A stretch of DNA of 64,000 bases from JBGPEQ01 sp050180895 (GTDB taxonomy: Bacteria; Pseudomonadota; Alphaproteobacteria; Dongiales; Dongiaceae): positions 434,001 to 498,000 of the forward strand of contig JBFXDS010000002.1 in assembly GCA_050180895.1 (NCBI GenBank), read 5' to 3'. The translations under genes and the position numbers were made by a program. Under the pieces are notes generated by a model. That model worked only from the letters and a program-made list of their open reading frames with translations. It was not told the DNA's origin and made no database searches. Every line of letters starts with the position of its first letter. Position 1 is the first letter of the stretch. Below, one piece after another: positions 24,871 through 35,774 of this stretch.

Positions 24871-27443
24871 CTGTTCGACTTCGACCCTTGCTGCGACTTT
24901 CGCGACGCGCCGGTGGAGGACGACATGCCGTCGAAGACGTCGCCAAGCTGGGTGCCGATGTTGTCGACCGCTGCACTCGCCTCGTCGAGGATCCGATCGG
25001 TCGTGGACCGGGTATCGTTCTTTTTCGCCGTGGCGCTTTGCGTAGCCGCAGGTTGCGCCGGTGCGGGCGGGGGCGATGCTGCCGTCGTAGCAGCCTTGGT
25101 CGTCGGGGTTGAAGGCGGCGCGCTGGCGGCCGGCAGCGGCGCACAGGACGCGATCGGTCCGCGATCGAGCACCGAGTCTGCACCGACGAGGCCGAGAACC
25201 GCCCCGGCAAGTCCGCCGGTCGCCATGTCCGCGGCGCTGCCGGCCATATTGGCGGTTCCCCGCACCGGATCGGGAATAATGCTCGGATCGGCAAGCCGGC
25301 CCGTGACATGGACGGGCACGGCAAGCGCGGCGAGGCTGACGTCTTTGGCCGCGGGTTTGAACATCATATTGATTGTTTCGTTCCGCAAATCGATGCTACC
25401 GCCGCCGGCGACGACAGCCGCACCGGTGTCGGCAACGAAGGTCCGGCTCCGGCCGAGGCCGCTTTCGAACGCGAAGACGGCGGTCAGGCAACGCAGCTCC
25501 GCCCCGCCCTCGGCCAATGAAACGGCACGACGCAGGTCCGTCAGGAACAGCTTCAGCAGGTCGTCGTCGATGCGGCTGTTCGCCACGTTGGCGCCAATGT
25601 TGCCGCCGAGCGTCTCGGCGATCCCGCGCATCGATCCGCCGATGGCGGCGAGATTGACATCGACATCGGCCCGGCCGCCGCTGATCAGCTCGAGCCCGAA
25701 CAGCTCCCGGAGCGCCTGGCCGCCGGTCAGGCCGCGAGCCGATCCCTGCAGCGCCCAGATGGGTTCCTCTACCGTCGCGTCGCCGGTGGCGGTCAGCGCA
25801 ACCTCGCCGCCCCCATAGCCGAAGCGGAGATCGTCGAGCGCCAGGCGACCGGCTTCGATGGAGCCCCGGAGCGCCACATCGGTCAGCACCGTCTCGCCGT
25901 CGACGATGCGATCCGCCGCCAAGGTCGCGGTTGCGTCGATCAGGCCGATCCATCGATATGGCAGCGGATCGGCGGAGAACAGGCGTGAGTCACCCGATGA
26001 CGAACCGGCGTCGACCTCAGCCGCGGCGAAATCCTGAAGATCGACGTGGGTGGCGGCGAGATCGGCCACCATGCGCCAGCGGGCCCCCGGCTGCAGGCTG
26101 ACTTCGCCCGACATCTCGCTCTGGCCGATCCGTGCGTCGATATCGTGGATTCGCACCGCCCCTGCGGCATCATCGACGATCGCCGTCAGTCGAAGCGGCC
26201 CGCCGGGCGGCAACTCAAGGGCTAGCATCGATCCGACATCTGCCAGGGACGGCCCGCTGGCACTCAGCGCCAGCGAGTAGCCGCGACCCAGAAGCGGCTG
26301 GGCAATCTCGCCCTTGAGCGTGATCGCAAGACCCGCCACCTCGCCGGTGATGTCCAGAGGATAGGGTGTGGGTGCCTCCAGCAGCTGCGGCGCGCCGACC
26401 GTGCCGGCAAAGCGCACTGGCTGTCCGTTGATGACCGTCTCGACGTCGATATCCAGCAATGGCCCATGACCGGTCTGCTGCGCCGTCACCCGCCGCAATT
26501 CGAGGGTCTCGGTCTCGCCGGTCGCGCCGTTGCGATAGAAAAGAGTCGAGTCCTCGATGGTCAGCCGGCCCAACTGCGGCAGTTCCGCCGCCCCGGTTTG
26601 CGCACCGCCGCCGGATTCCAGCGTCCAATTGCTGTTGCCCGTCTCGTCGACTTCCAGAAGGATATCGGCGCCGTGCAGGATGAACCGTTTGGCCGTGAAT
26701 TCGCCGCGCAGCAACGGCAGCAGCGCCATCTCCACCTCGAGTCGCTCCGCTTGGGCCATGTACGGCCGCGATCCCCAGGCAGCATTGGCGAAGACGACGT
26801 CCTCGAGCACCACCGTCGGGCTGAGTGACAGTGCCAGATCGATGCCGCCGATGGTTACCTGGCGCCCGGTCGCCGTGCGGATCGTCTCCTCGAAGACGCT
26901 GCGATAGTCGTCGGGATCGGCGGACAGCAGCACGATCGCCGCAGCCACCCCGGCGGCGGCGATCGATGCGCCGCTCGCAAGCAGGAGGTTGCGTGGCCGA
27001 TACCAGCGCCGTTTGCGGGTGGCGCGCGGGCGAGGAAGCGTCGCAACGCTTCCCGACGCCGACGGCCGTATCGCGACCGCCTCCGATTCGCCATGTCGCG
27101 GCGCGATGGGCGCCGGCGCCGCGGCGTCGCCCGTCCGCGCCAGATAGCGCACGGCCGACCGAAGCTGCTCCAGGCTTTCCGCGACGACGGGTACGGCGCG
27201 CTCCGCCACGCCGAGCGCGCCGCTCCGCGCCGACTCGAGCGCGCTGACGCCGCGCGATGCCAGTTCCGACAAGTGACTCTGGCCGAGGACGACCGACATC
27301 TCCCGGATGGAACAGAGGACCTTGTGCAGCCTGGCAATCGCGGCCGTGTCGGCCGGCGACCGTCGCCACCGGTCGAAATCCGCCGCGCACGCGTCGAGTT
27401 CCTGCGATATCTCGGCCTGGAATGCGGTGAGGAGGTCGTCCAT
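24867..27443 (-). CDS. AsmA family protein with degenerate CheA-like Hpt domain at N terminus
   Basis: Taking ATG 27443 the protein has 858 residues. Residues ~1-105 (MDDLLTAFQAEISQELDACA ... RLHKVLCSIREMSVVLG ... SALESARSGALGVAERAV) align by pattern with CheA-type Hpt four-helix domains, but the phospho-His position appears to be Cys44; His40 lies one turn earlier. A Pro/Arg-rich linker leads to one membrane helix (~152-173, NLLLASGASIAAAGVAAAIV), then an AsmA body: DYRSVFEETIRTATGRQVTI, LSLSPTVVLEDVVFANA, LRGEFTAKRFIL, RTFVADTGAAVVAGGGSIDL and DPSIIPDP. AsmA-like proteins are envelope bridge-like or assembly factors. Usual AsmA proteins begin with the membrane helix, so the cytoplasmic head is an addition. 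A longer GTG start at 27518 is less likely. The last ~100 residues are low-complexity Ala/Pro/Thr. Confidence 0.85.
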   Translation of the reverse strand: MDDLLTAFQAEISQELDACAADFDRWRRSPADTAAIARLHKVLCSIREMSVVLGQSHLSELASRGVSALESARSGALGVAERAVPVVAESLEQLRSAVRYLARTGDAAAPAPIAPRHGESEAVAIRPSASGSVATLPRPRATRKRRWYRPRNLLLASGASIAAAGVAAAIVLLSADPDDYRSVFEETIRTATGRQVTIGGIDLALSLSPTVVLEDVVFANAAWGSRPYMAQAERLEVEMALLPLLRGEFTAKRFILHGADILLEVDETGNSNWTLESGGGAQTGAAELPQLGRLTIEDSTLFYRNGATGETETLELRRVTAQQTGHGPLLDIDVETVINGQPVRFAGTVGAPQLLEAPTPYPLDITGEVAGLAITLKGEIAQPLLGRGYSLALSASGPSLADVGSMLALELPPGGPLRLTAIVDDAAGAVRIHDIDARIGQSEMSGEVSLQPGARWRMVADLAATHVDLQDFAAAEVDAGSSSGDSRLFSADPLPYRWIGLIDATATLAADRIVDGETVLTDVALRGSIEAGRLALDDLRFGYGGGEVALTATGDATVEEPIWALQGSARGLTGGQALRELFGLELISGGRADVDVNLAAIGGSMRGIAETLGGNIGANVANSRIDDDLLKLFLTDLRRAVSLAEGGAELRCLTAVFAFESGLGRSRTFVADTGAAVVAGGGSIDLRNETINMMFKPAAKDVSLAALAVPVHVTGRLADPSIIPDPVRGTANMAGSAADMATGGLAGAVLGLVGADSVLDRGPIASCAPLPAASAPPSTPTTKAATTAASPPPAPAQPAATQSATAKKNDTRSTTDRILDEASAAVDNIGTQLGDVFDGMSSSTGASRKSQQGSKSNR

Positions 27444-27583
27444 GCGACTATGCCGCGGGTTGGCCCTACCGACGAACGGGCTCTTAAGAGTCGACCTGCC
27501 CGCTTCCGACTGCCGCACAGTAACGAGGACTGTCCAAACATCGGGTTAACGCGCTCTGAACCTCCCAGGGATCTGGAGCGGCG

Positions 27584-27599
27584 TTAACCATTTAACCAT
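27584..27599. promoter_or_regulatory. Tandem TTAACCAT repeat, possible CtrA half-sites
   Basis: TTAACCAT occurs twice back to back, with another TTAAC at 27545. TTAACCAT is the known half-site of the cell-cycle regulator CtrA. The pair lies ~140 bases upstream of the Hpt-AsmA start, between it and the convergently ending side of the pseudouridine synthase. The sequence is certain; the binding is inferred. Confidence 0.4.
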
Positions 27600-27628
27600 A
27601 GACCAACCGATCGCCGCCGGCACGCGAT

Positions 27629-28585
27629 TTAGCGTTTCGAGGCCTCCGAAAATCCAAGGAACGCCAGGGTCGCCGCCATATGCGGCGGCAGTGCCGCGGT
27701 GACATCCAGCAGTCGCCCGTCATTGCGCCGAAGCACGAGCCGTCGGGCATGCAGGTGAAGCCGGCGGGCGATCTGCCGCCCGGGCAGAAAGGCCGCCTCG
27801 CCTCCGTACTTGCGGTCGCCCAGGATCGGCGTGCCGATGGCCGCGCAATGGGCCCGCAGCTGGTGCGTCCGCCCGGTCAGCGGCTGCAGTTCGAGCCAGG
27901 CCGCCTGCCGGCCGGCACGGTCGAGAACGCGGTACTCGGTGACGGCCTCCTTGCCCTCCTCGTCCGGTGCCATGCGCTCGCCGGCCCGACCCGGGAGCTT
28001 GCGTAGGGCGAGGTCCACCCGGCCGGTGGCGCGCTTTGGCAGGCCCGCGACCACCGCCCAGTAGATCTTGCGGCAATCCTTGCGGCGGAAGGATTCCGCC
28101 AGCTCCGCCGCGGCGCGCGCATGGCGGGCCAGCAGCAGGACGCCGCTGGTGTCGCGGTCCAGCCGGTGCACGAGCCGCGGCCGCTCCGCCGATCCGAACC
28201 GAAGCACGTCGAGCATGGCATCGAGATGCCGATCGAGACCGGTTCCGCCCTGCACCGCCAGACCGGGCGGCTTGTTGATGGCGAGCACATCGTCATCCCG
28301 GTAGAGCACCGTCTGCTGCAGCAGGCGCGCCTCGCGCTCGGGAACCGAGGGCCTGGATGTCGTCGCCGGCGCGGTCGTCCCGCCCAGCGGCGGAACACGG
28401 ATTTTCTGGCCGGGATCGAGCCGCGTGCTCGACTGAGCCCGGCGACCGTCCACGCGCACTTGCCCCGTCCGCAGCAGCTTCTCCAGGCGGCCATGCCCCA
28501 GATGCGGATAACGGCGCTTGAACCAGCGGTCGAGACGCAGGTCGGCTTCGTTGGCGTCGACCGCAACGGTCGTGACCCCGGTCAC
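27629..28585 (-). CDS. RluA-family 23S rRNA pseudouridine synthase (RluC/RluD type)
   Basis: This 318-residue enzyme isomerises uridines of 23S rRNA. An N-terminal S4 domain (~12-75, LRLDRWFKRRYPHLGHGRLE KLLRTGQVRVDGRR) precedes the catalytic domain with the RluA motif HRLDRDTSGVLLLAR holding the catalytic Asp, plus INKPPGLAVQGG and LQPLTGRTHQLRAH. The start is GTG 28585, overlapping the crcB stop as GTGA. The choice between RluC and RluD cannot be made from these motifs; proximity to crcB and rarA matches the alphaproteobacterial RluC-like locus. Confidence 0.92.
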   Translation of the reverse strand: MTGVTTVAVDANEADLRLDRWFKRRYPHLGHGRLEKLLRTGQVRVDGRRAQSSTRLDPGQKIRVPPLGGTTAPATTSRPSVPEREARLLQQTVLYRDDDVLAINKPPGLAVQGGTGLDRHLDAMLDVLRFGSAERPRLVHRLDRDTSGVLLLARHARAAAELAESFRRKDCRKIYWAVVAGLPKRATGRVDLALRKLPGRAGERMAPDEEGKEAVTEYRVLDRAGRQAAWLELQPLTGRTHQLRAHCAAIGTPILGDRKYGGEAAFLPGRQIARRLHLHARRLVLRRNDGRLLDVTAALPPHMAATLAFLGFSEASKR

Positions 28586-28962
28586 GTGATGGCCTGCCGA
28601 ACCAGAAAGAGACCCGCATAGAATCCGGCGATCGACAAGATGACGGAGCCGACGACATAGCCGATCGGCGCGGCGAGGCCGCCGCGGCCGGCGAGCATCG
28701 CCGTGTCCAGCGCGAAGCTCGAGAATGTCGTAAAGCCGCCGAGGATTCCGACGGCGAGGAAGGCGCGCAGCTCGGGGCCGACCGACCATTTCAGCGCCAG
28801 TGCCTCGACCAGTGCGCCCATGAGCATACAACCGATGACATTGACGGTCATGATGCCCCAGGGATAGTCGCCACCGAGGGCCCGCTGGACCGCGCCAGCC
28901 AGCAGGTATCGCGCGACCGAACCGAGCGCGCCGCCAAGCGCGACTGCAAGGATCATCCGCAT
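28582..28962 (-). CDS. crcB: CrcB/Fluc fluoride channel
   Basis: This 126-residue protein has four membrane helices and forms dual-topology dimers that export fluoride. Family marks are the opening ALGGALGSVARYLL, GIMTVNVIGCMLMG (central Asn) and GGFTTFSSFALDT (Phe box). It is coupled to the pseudouridine synthase downstream and starts three bases after the rarA stop. No fluoride riboswitch is possible in that gap. Confidence 0.94.
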   Translation of the reverse strand: MRMILAVALGGALGSVARYLLAGAVQRALGGDYPWGIMTVNVIGCMLMGALVEALALKWSVGPELRAFLAVGILGGFTTFSSFALDTAMLAGRGGLAAPIGYVVGSVILSIAGFYAGLFLVRQAIT

Positions 28963-28965
28963 GCT

Positions 28966-30321
28966 CTATCCTTTGCCTTCGCCCTCGTTGCGCTGCCGAC
29001 GGAGCTTGTCCCAATAATCCAGCCGCTTGCGGATTTCGCGCTCGAAGCCGCGATCGACCGGCTGGTAGAAGGAGCGCCGTTCCATGGCCTCCGGGAAATA
29101 GTTCTGCCCCGAAAAGCCTTCGGCCGTGTCGTGATCGTACTCGTACCCCTTGCCGTATCCGAGATCCTGCATGAGCCGCGTCGGCGCATTCAGGATATGC
29201 TTCGGCGGCATCAGCGAGCCTGTCTCGCGCGCGGCCGCGTTGGCGGCACTCAGCGCCGTGTAGGCCGCATTCGATTTCGGCGCCGTGCCGAGATAGATGA
29301 CGCACTGGGCGATGGCCAGCTCACCCTCGGGCGAGCCGAGCCGTTCATAAGTGTCCCAGGCAGCCAGCGCCTGGACGAGCGCCTGCGGGTCCGCCAACCC
29401 CACATCCTCGACCGCGAAGCGCACCAGCCGTCGGGCCACATAGAGCGGGTCTTCGCCGCCGGCGAGCATCCGCGCAAGCCAGTAGAGTGCGGCGTCCGTA
29501 TCGGAACCGCGCAGCGACTTGTGCAGGGCGCTGATCAGGTTGTAGTGGCCTTCCTGCGCCTTGTCGTAGAGCGGCGCCCGCTTCTGCACCGCGGCCGTCA
29601 GCGCCTTCACGTCGAGCAGGCCGGAGTCGCCCTGCTTGCCCGCCGGCAAGGCGAACAGCTCCTCGGCCATGTTGAGGACATAGCGGCCGTCGCCGTCAGC
29701 CATGGCCCGCAAGGCACGGCGGGCGTCGGCTTCGAGCGGCAGCCGGCGCCCCTCCGCCTGCTCCGCCCGTTCCAGGAGCTTCTCGATCGACGCGTCGTCG
29801 AGCCTGTTGAGGACGAAGATCTGCGCGCGCGACAGGAGCGCGGCATTCAGCTCGAACGAGGGGTTCTCGGTCGTCGCGCCGACGAGGATGACGGTGCCGT
29901 CCTCGACATAGGGCAGGAAGCCATCCTGCTGGGCGCGGTTAAAGCGGTGGATCTCGTCGATGAAGAGCAGGGTCCCCTGCCCCGCGGCCCGGCGCGCCCG
30001 CGCGGCTTCGAACACGCGGCGCAGATCGGCGACCCCAGTGAACACCGCAGACAGCGGCTCGAAATGCAGTTTCGTGTGCTCGGCCAGCAACCGCGCCAAC
30101 GTGGTCTTGCCGCAGCCGGGCGGCCCCCACAGCACCATCGACGACAGCCGACCGCTGGCGATCATCCGGCCGATCGGCGCGTCCGGACCCAGCAGGTGGT
30201 CCTGCCCGACGATCTCCGCGATCGACCGGGGGCGCAGCCGGTCCGCCAGGGGCCGTGGCGCCAGCGACTCGAACAGGCCGCTCGATGCCCCCGTCGATGC
30301 GGAAGGATCTCGCCGCGCCAT
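28966..30321 (-). CDS. rarA: Replication-associated recombination protein A
   Basis: RarA (MgsA, 451 residues) is an AAA+ ATPase acting at stalled replication forks. Motifs: RPRSIAEIVGQDHLLG, Walker A GPPGCGKTTLARLLA, Walker B LLFIDEIHRFNRAQQ, sensor GATTENPSFELNAALLSR, and the C-terminal tetramerisation region (LISALHKSLRGSDTDAALYW ... YPEAMERR-type FPEAMERRSFYQPVDRGFE). The expected length is met. It is separated from rplQ upstream by a terminator. Confidence 0.95.
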   Translation of the reverse strand: MARRDPSASTGASSGLFESLAPRPLADRLRPRSIAEIVGQDHLLGPDAPIGRMIASGRLSSMVLWGPPGCGKTTLARLLAEHTKLHFEPLSAVFTGVADLRRVFEAARARRAAGQGTLLFIDEIHRFNRAQQDGFLPYVEDGTVILVGATTENPSFELNAALLSRAQIFVLNRLDDASIEKLLERAEQAEGRRLPLEADARRALRAMADGDGRYVLNMAEELFALPAGKQGDSGLLDVKALTAAVQKRAPLYDKAQEGHYNLISALHKSLRGSDTDAALYWLARMLAGGEDPLYVARRLVRFAVEDVGLADPQALVQALAAWDTYERLGSPEGELAIAQCVIYLGTAPKSNAAYTALSAANAAARETGSLMPPKHILNAPTRLMQDLGYGKGYEYDHDTAEGFSGQNYFPEAMERRSFYQPVDRGFEREIRKRLDYWDKLRRQRNEGEGKG

Positions 30322-30380
30322 GTCTAGCGTCCCGGTTCCGTGATCATGAGCCAGCGTCCGTTATCGCCGCGGATCATATA

Positions 30381-30410
30381 AACAAGAAGGGCAGCCACCA
30401 GGGCTGCCCT
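30381..30410 (-). terminator. Rho-independent terminator at the end of the ribosomal superoperon
   Basis: On the minus strand AGGGCAGCC-CTGGT-GGCTGCCCT (9-bp stem, 5-base loop, 30410-30388) is followed by TCTTGTTT. It lies 29 bases after the rplQ stop and before rarA. Confidence 0.8.
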
Positions 30411-30438
30411 CGATCCTGGCGGCTTCCGGCGCGCGCGG

Positions 30439-30867
30439 TCACGCGGCCGCGTCCGCCGTCTCCTGCTCCGCCGTCTGGACCGGCCCGGAATCCTTGCCTT
30501 TCGCCTCCGGATCGCGGTCGACGAACTCGATCACCGCCATCGGCGCCATGTCGCCATAGCGGAAGCCGGCCTTGAGGACACGGGTGTAGCCGCCCTTGCG
30601 CTCCTTGTAGCGCTCGGCCAAGGGGCCGAACAGCTTGCTCGTCGCCGCCTCGTTGCGCAGCACCGCATAAGCCTGCCGGCGCGCATGCTGATCGCCGCGC
30701 TTGCCCAGCGTCACGAGCTTCTCGACATAGGGGCGCAGATCCTTGGCCTTCGGCAGGGTGGTCTTGATCTGCTCGTGCTTGATCAAGGACGCCGCGAGAT
30801 TGGCGAACAGCGCCCGACGATGACCGCTGGCTCGACCCAGCTTACGACCGCTCAAACCGTGGCGCAT
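30439..30867 (-). CDS. rplQ: 50S ribosomal protein L17
   Basis: Last gene of the superoperon. Residues 1-118 carry the family core (MRHGLSGRKLGRASGHRRAL, NLAASLIKHEQIKTTLPKAK, GGYTRVLKAGFRYGDMAPMA). Residues ~119-142 are an acidic Ala/Glu-rich tail beyond the E. coli length, a frequent alphaproteobacterial trait. L17 sits near the peptide exit. The rpoA stop lies 118 bases upstream. Confidence 0.97.
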   Translation of the reverse strand: MRHGLSGRKLGRASGHRRALFANLAASLIKHEQIKTTLPKAKDLRPYVEKLVTLGKRGDQHARRQAYAVLRNEAATSKLFGPLAERYKERKGGYTRVLKAGFRYGDMAPMAVIEFVDRDPEAKGKDSGPVQTAEQETADAAA

Positions 30868-30985
30868 GACGCCTCTCTCCTCTCATGCTCGGGCCTCGCG
30901 CGCGAAGCCGACGACACTCCACGCCGCCGCGATCTTCCGGGGATCGGGAACGGCGCGCCGGGCCGGGACGGCCCTTGGCAGGGCC

Positions 30986-32002
<1,017 letters not shown>

Positions 32003-32128
32003 GGTCCTACAATCCTATCGCGTTAGTGGGCCGGCGGCGGCTGCCCCGACGCCTCGGTCGTCGCCGCTGGGTTCGACGCCGGGATTTGTGCAACGCACGT
32101 AGCGAAATCGCGAGCCGGGCGTTGGCGC

Positions 32129-32521
32129 TCAGACCCGGCGCCGCTTGGGGGGACGACAACCATTGTGCGGAATCGGCGTTACGTCCTTGATCGAGGTGAT
32201 CGTGAAGCCCGCCGCCTGCAGCGCGCGCAGCGCCGACTCGCGGCCGGACCCCGGTCCCTTGACCTCGACCTCGAGGGTCTTGACGCCATGTTCCATGGCC
32301 TTGCGCGCCGCGCTGTCGGCCGCTACCTGCGCGGCGTAAGGGGTCGACTTGCGCGAGCCCTTGAAGCCCTGGCTGCCGGCCGACGACCAGGCGATGGTGT
32401 TGCCCTGGGCGTCGGTGATCGTCACGACGGTATTGTTGAAGCTGGCATTGACGTGCGCGACGCCCGACGTGATGTTCTTGCGCTCGCGTCGCCGCGGCCG
32501 CGCTACTGCTGCTTTGCCCAT
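32129..32521 (-). CDS. rpsK: 30S ribosomal protein S11
   Basis: 130 residues, normal length. The platform protein is recognised by HVNASFNNTVVTITDAQGN, WSSAGSQGFKGSRKSTPYAA and the C-terminal DVTPIPHNGCRPPKRRRV. It starts 20 bases after the rpsM stop in the alpha operon. Confidence 0.98.
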   Translation of the reverse strand: MGKAAVARPRRRERKNITSGVAHVNASFNNTVVTITDAQGNTIAWSSAGSQGFKGSRKSTPYAAQVAADSAARKAMEHGVKTLEVEVKGPGSGRESALRALQAAGFTITSIKDVTPIPHNGCRPPKRRRV

Positions 32522-32541
32522 AATCCCTCGATCCTATCGGG

Positions 32542-32916
32542 TCAGACCGCCTTCTTCTTGCCGGCGATGGCCTTGGCCGGTCCCTTGCGCGTCCGCGCGT
32601 TGGTATGCGTGCGCTGGCCGCGGACCGGCAGGCCCTTGCGGTGCCGCAGCCCGCGGTAGCAGCCGAGATCCATCAGGCGCTTGATGTTCATTGCCACCTG
32701 GCGGCGGAGATCGCCTTCGACGCGGTACTCCCGGTCGATCAACTCGCGGATGCGCAAGACTTCGTCGTCCGTGAGCTGATGCACCCGGCGTTCGGCCGGA
32801 ATGCCGACCTTGCCGCAGATCTCCTGCGCCTTCGTGCGGCCGATGCCGTGGATATAGGTGAGCGCGATCAACACCCGCTTCTGCGTGGGAATGTTGACGC
32901 CAGCAATGCGCGCCAC
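32542..32916 (-). CDS. rpsM: 30S ribosomal protein S13
   Basis: 124 residues. RIAGVNIPTQKRVLIALTYI, HGIGRTKAQEIC and the basic C-terminal tail GLPVRGQRTHTNARTRKGPA identify S13, which bridges head and large subunit. A 114-base gap separates it from adk. rpmJ (L36), which lies here in enterobacteria, is absent, as is usual in alphaproteobacteria. Confidence 0.98.
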   Translation of the reverse strand: MARIAGVNIPTQKRVLIALTYIHGIGRTKAQEICGKVGIPAERRVHQLTDDEVLRIRELIDREYRVEGDLRRQVAMNIKRLMDLGCYRGLRHRKGLPVRGQRTHTNARTRKGPAKAIAGKKKAV

Positions 32917-33030
32917 GCCGTAAGCTCCTCTACTGCTTCGATAAGGACAAGCCGAACCGTTCCCGAATCGCGGTCGGACCGAGGGCGCGGATTATAGGAA
33001 CATCCGACTTTGTGTCAACCTCTCGCCTGT

Positions 33031-33680
33031 TCAATCGACCGCCTCCAGCACCCGCTCGATCTGTGTCGCGACCTGCTCCGCGTCGGACATCCCATCCACC
33101 TGACGAACTAGGCCTTTTTTCAAATAATAGGGTAGTATTGGAGCAGTTTGCTCGTAATATTCTTTAAGTCTCGTTTGGACCGTCTCGGCTTGGTCGTCGC
33201 GGCGGCGCTTGAACTCCTTGGCGCCGCAGACGTCGCAGATCTCCTCCACCTTCGGGCGCTTGTACTTGTCGTGATAGACTGCGCCGCATTTGGCGCAACT
33301 GAAGCGGCCGGAAATCCGTTCCACGAGGGCGGCGCCATCGACCGTGATTTCGATCACGGCATCAAGAGCTTGTCCGCGCTTGCTCAGCATTGCATCCAGT
33401 GCCTCGGCCTGGCGCACCGTGCGCGGGAAGCCGTCGAAGATCACGCCGCGCTGGCAGTCCGGCTGGTCGATCCGCTCGGCAATCATATCGATCATGATCT
33501 CGTCGGGGACCAGCTTGCCGGCCTTCATGATGCGGTCGGCCTCGCGGCCCAGCGGGCTGCCCGAATCGACGGCGGCGCGTAGCATGTCGCCGGTCGACAG
33601 CTGCTTCAGGCCGCGGGTCTCCTCCAGCCGTTTCGCCTGGGTTCCCTTGCCTGCCCCGGGCGGGCCCAGCAGGATCAGCT

Positions 33681-33684
<4 letters not shown>
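33031..33684 (-). CDS. adk: Adenylate kinase
   Basis: Interconverts ATP+AMP and 2 ADP. 217 residues with P-loop GPPGAGKGTQA, AMP site GFPRTVRQAEAL and a long LID containing CAKCGAVYH ... CDVCG, a four-Cys zinc site absent from the E. coli enzyme. ATG 33684 overlaps the secY stop by four bases. The secY-adk pairing is widespread outside enterobacteria. Confidence 0.97.
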
Positions 33685-35015
<1,331 letters not shown>

Positions 35016-35029
35016 GGCTGTGGGTTGCC

Positions 35030-35518
35030 TCAGGCCTGCGCCGCCGTGTCGGTCGCGGGCTTGGGCGGCAGGACGACCTTGCCCCCGGCCTTCTCGACCG
35101 CCGCGACGGCGCTCTTCGAGGCGCCGGCGACCTCGACCGTCACGGCCGCCTTCAGCTCGCCCGTTCCGAGCAGGCGGATGCCGTCGCGCACCCGGCGCAC
35201 GATGCCCGCCTTTTGCAGGGTTGCGCCGTTGATGGGGTGGCCGGCATCCAGGCGGCCGGCATCGATGGCGGTCTGCAGCTGGCCGAGATTCACCACCACG
35301 AAGTCGCGCCGGAAGACGTTGTTGAAGCCGCGCTTCGGCAGGCGCATGTGCAGCGGCATCTGGCCGCCCTCGAAGCCCTTGATGTGGACGCCCGTGCGGG
35401 CGGTCTGGCCCTTGCCGCCGCGGCCGCCGGTCTTGCCCTTGCCGGAGCCGATGCCGCGGCCGATCCGCATGCGCCCCTTGCGCGCGCCGGCATTGTCCGA
35501 AAGCTGATTGAGTTTCAT
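35030..35518 (-). CDS. rplO: 50S ribosomal protein L15
   Basis: 162 residues, assembly protein of the large subunit. MKLNQLSDNAGARKGRMRIG, the Gly/Lys loop GKTGGRGGKGQTARTGV and FEGGQMPLHMRLPKRGF are diagnostic. The C-terminal ~12 residues are an Ala/Pro tail. ATG 35518 matches the conserved start; the frame is open further upstream. Confidence 0.97.
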   Translation of the reverse strand: MKLNQLSDNAGARKGRMRIGRGIGSGKGKTGGRGGKGQTARTGVHIKGFEGGQMPLHMRLPKRGFNNVFRRDFVVVNLGQLQTAIDAGRLDAGHPINGATLQKAGIVRRVRDGIRLLGTGELKAAVTVEVAGASKSAVAAVEKAGGKVVLPPKPATDTAAQA

Positions 35519-35576
35519 GATCGTGTCGTCCTCTCCCGCGATGGCCGGGGCGCTGGCCACCTATCAGATAGTCCCG

Positions 35577-35771
35577 CTATTCCTGGGTTTCCACCCGGAC
35601 CAGATGCCTCACCTTCGCGATCATGCCGCGCACGGCCGGCGTGTCCTCGACCTCGCGGCTCCGGTGCAGCTTGTTGAGCCCGAGTCCGACGAGCGTCGCC
35701 CGCTGGTCGTCCGGCCGGCCGATCGGGCTGCCGATCTGGGTGATGCGGATGCGGCTCTTCGCGGTCGCCAT
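35577..35771 (-). CDS. rpmD: 50S ribosomal protein L30
   Basis: 64 residues. KSRIRITQIGSPIGRPDDQR and LGLNKLHRSREVEDTPAVRG are the L30 fold with its typical RxxEVxDTPAVRGM end. It starts three bases after the rpsE stop. Confidence 0.96.
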   Translation of the reverse strand: MATAKSRIRITQIGSPIGRPDDQRATLVGLGLNKLHRSREVEDTPAVRGMIAKVRHLVRVETQE

Positions 35772-35774
35772 GGC

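Noticed and set aside
28963..28965. A fluoride riboswitch controlling crcB
   Set aside because: crcB starts three bases after rarA within an operon, leaving no room for a leader.
32917..33030. Missing rpmJ (L36) between secY and rpsM as an anomaly
   Set aside because: In alphaproteobacteria rpmJ normally lies elsewhere; adk in this place is ordinary.
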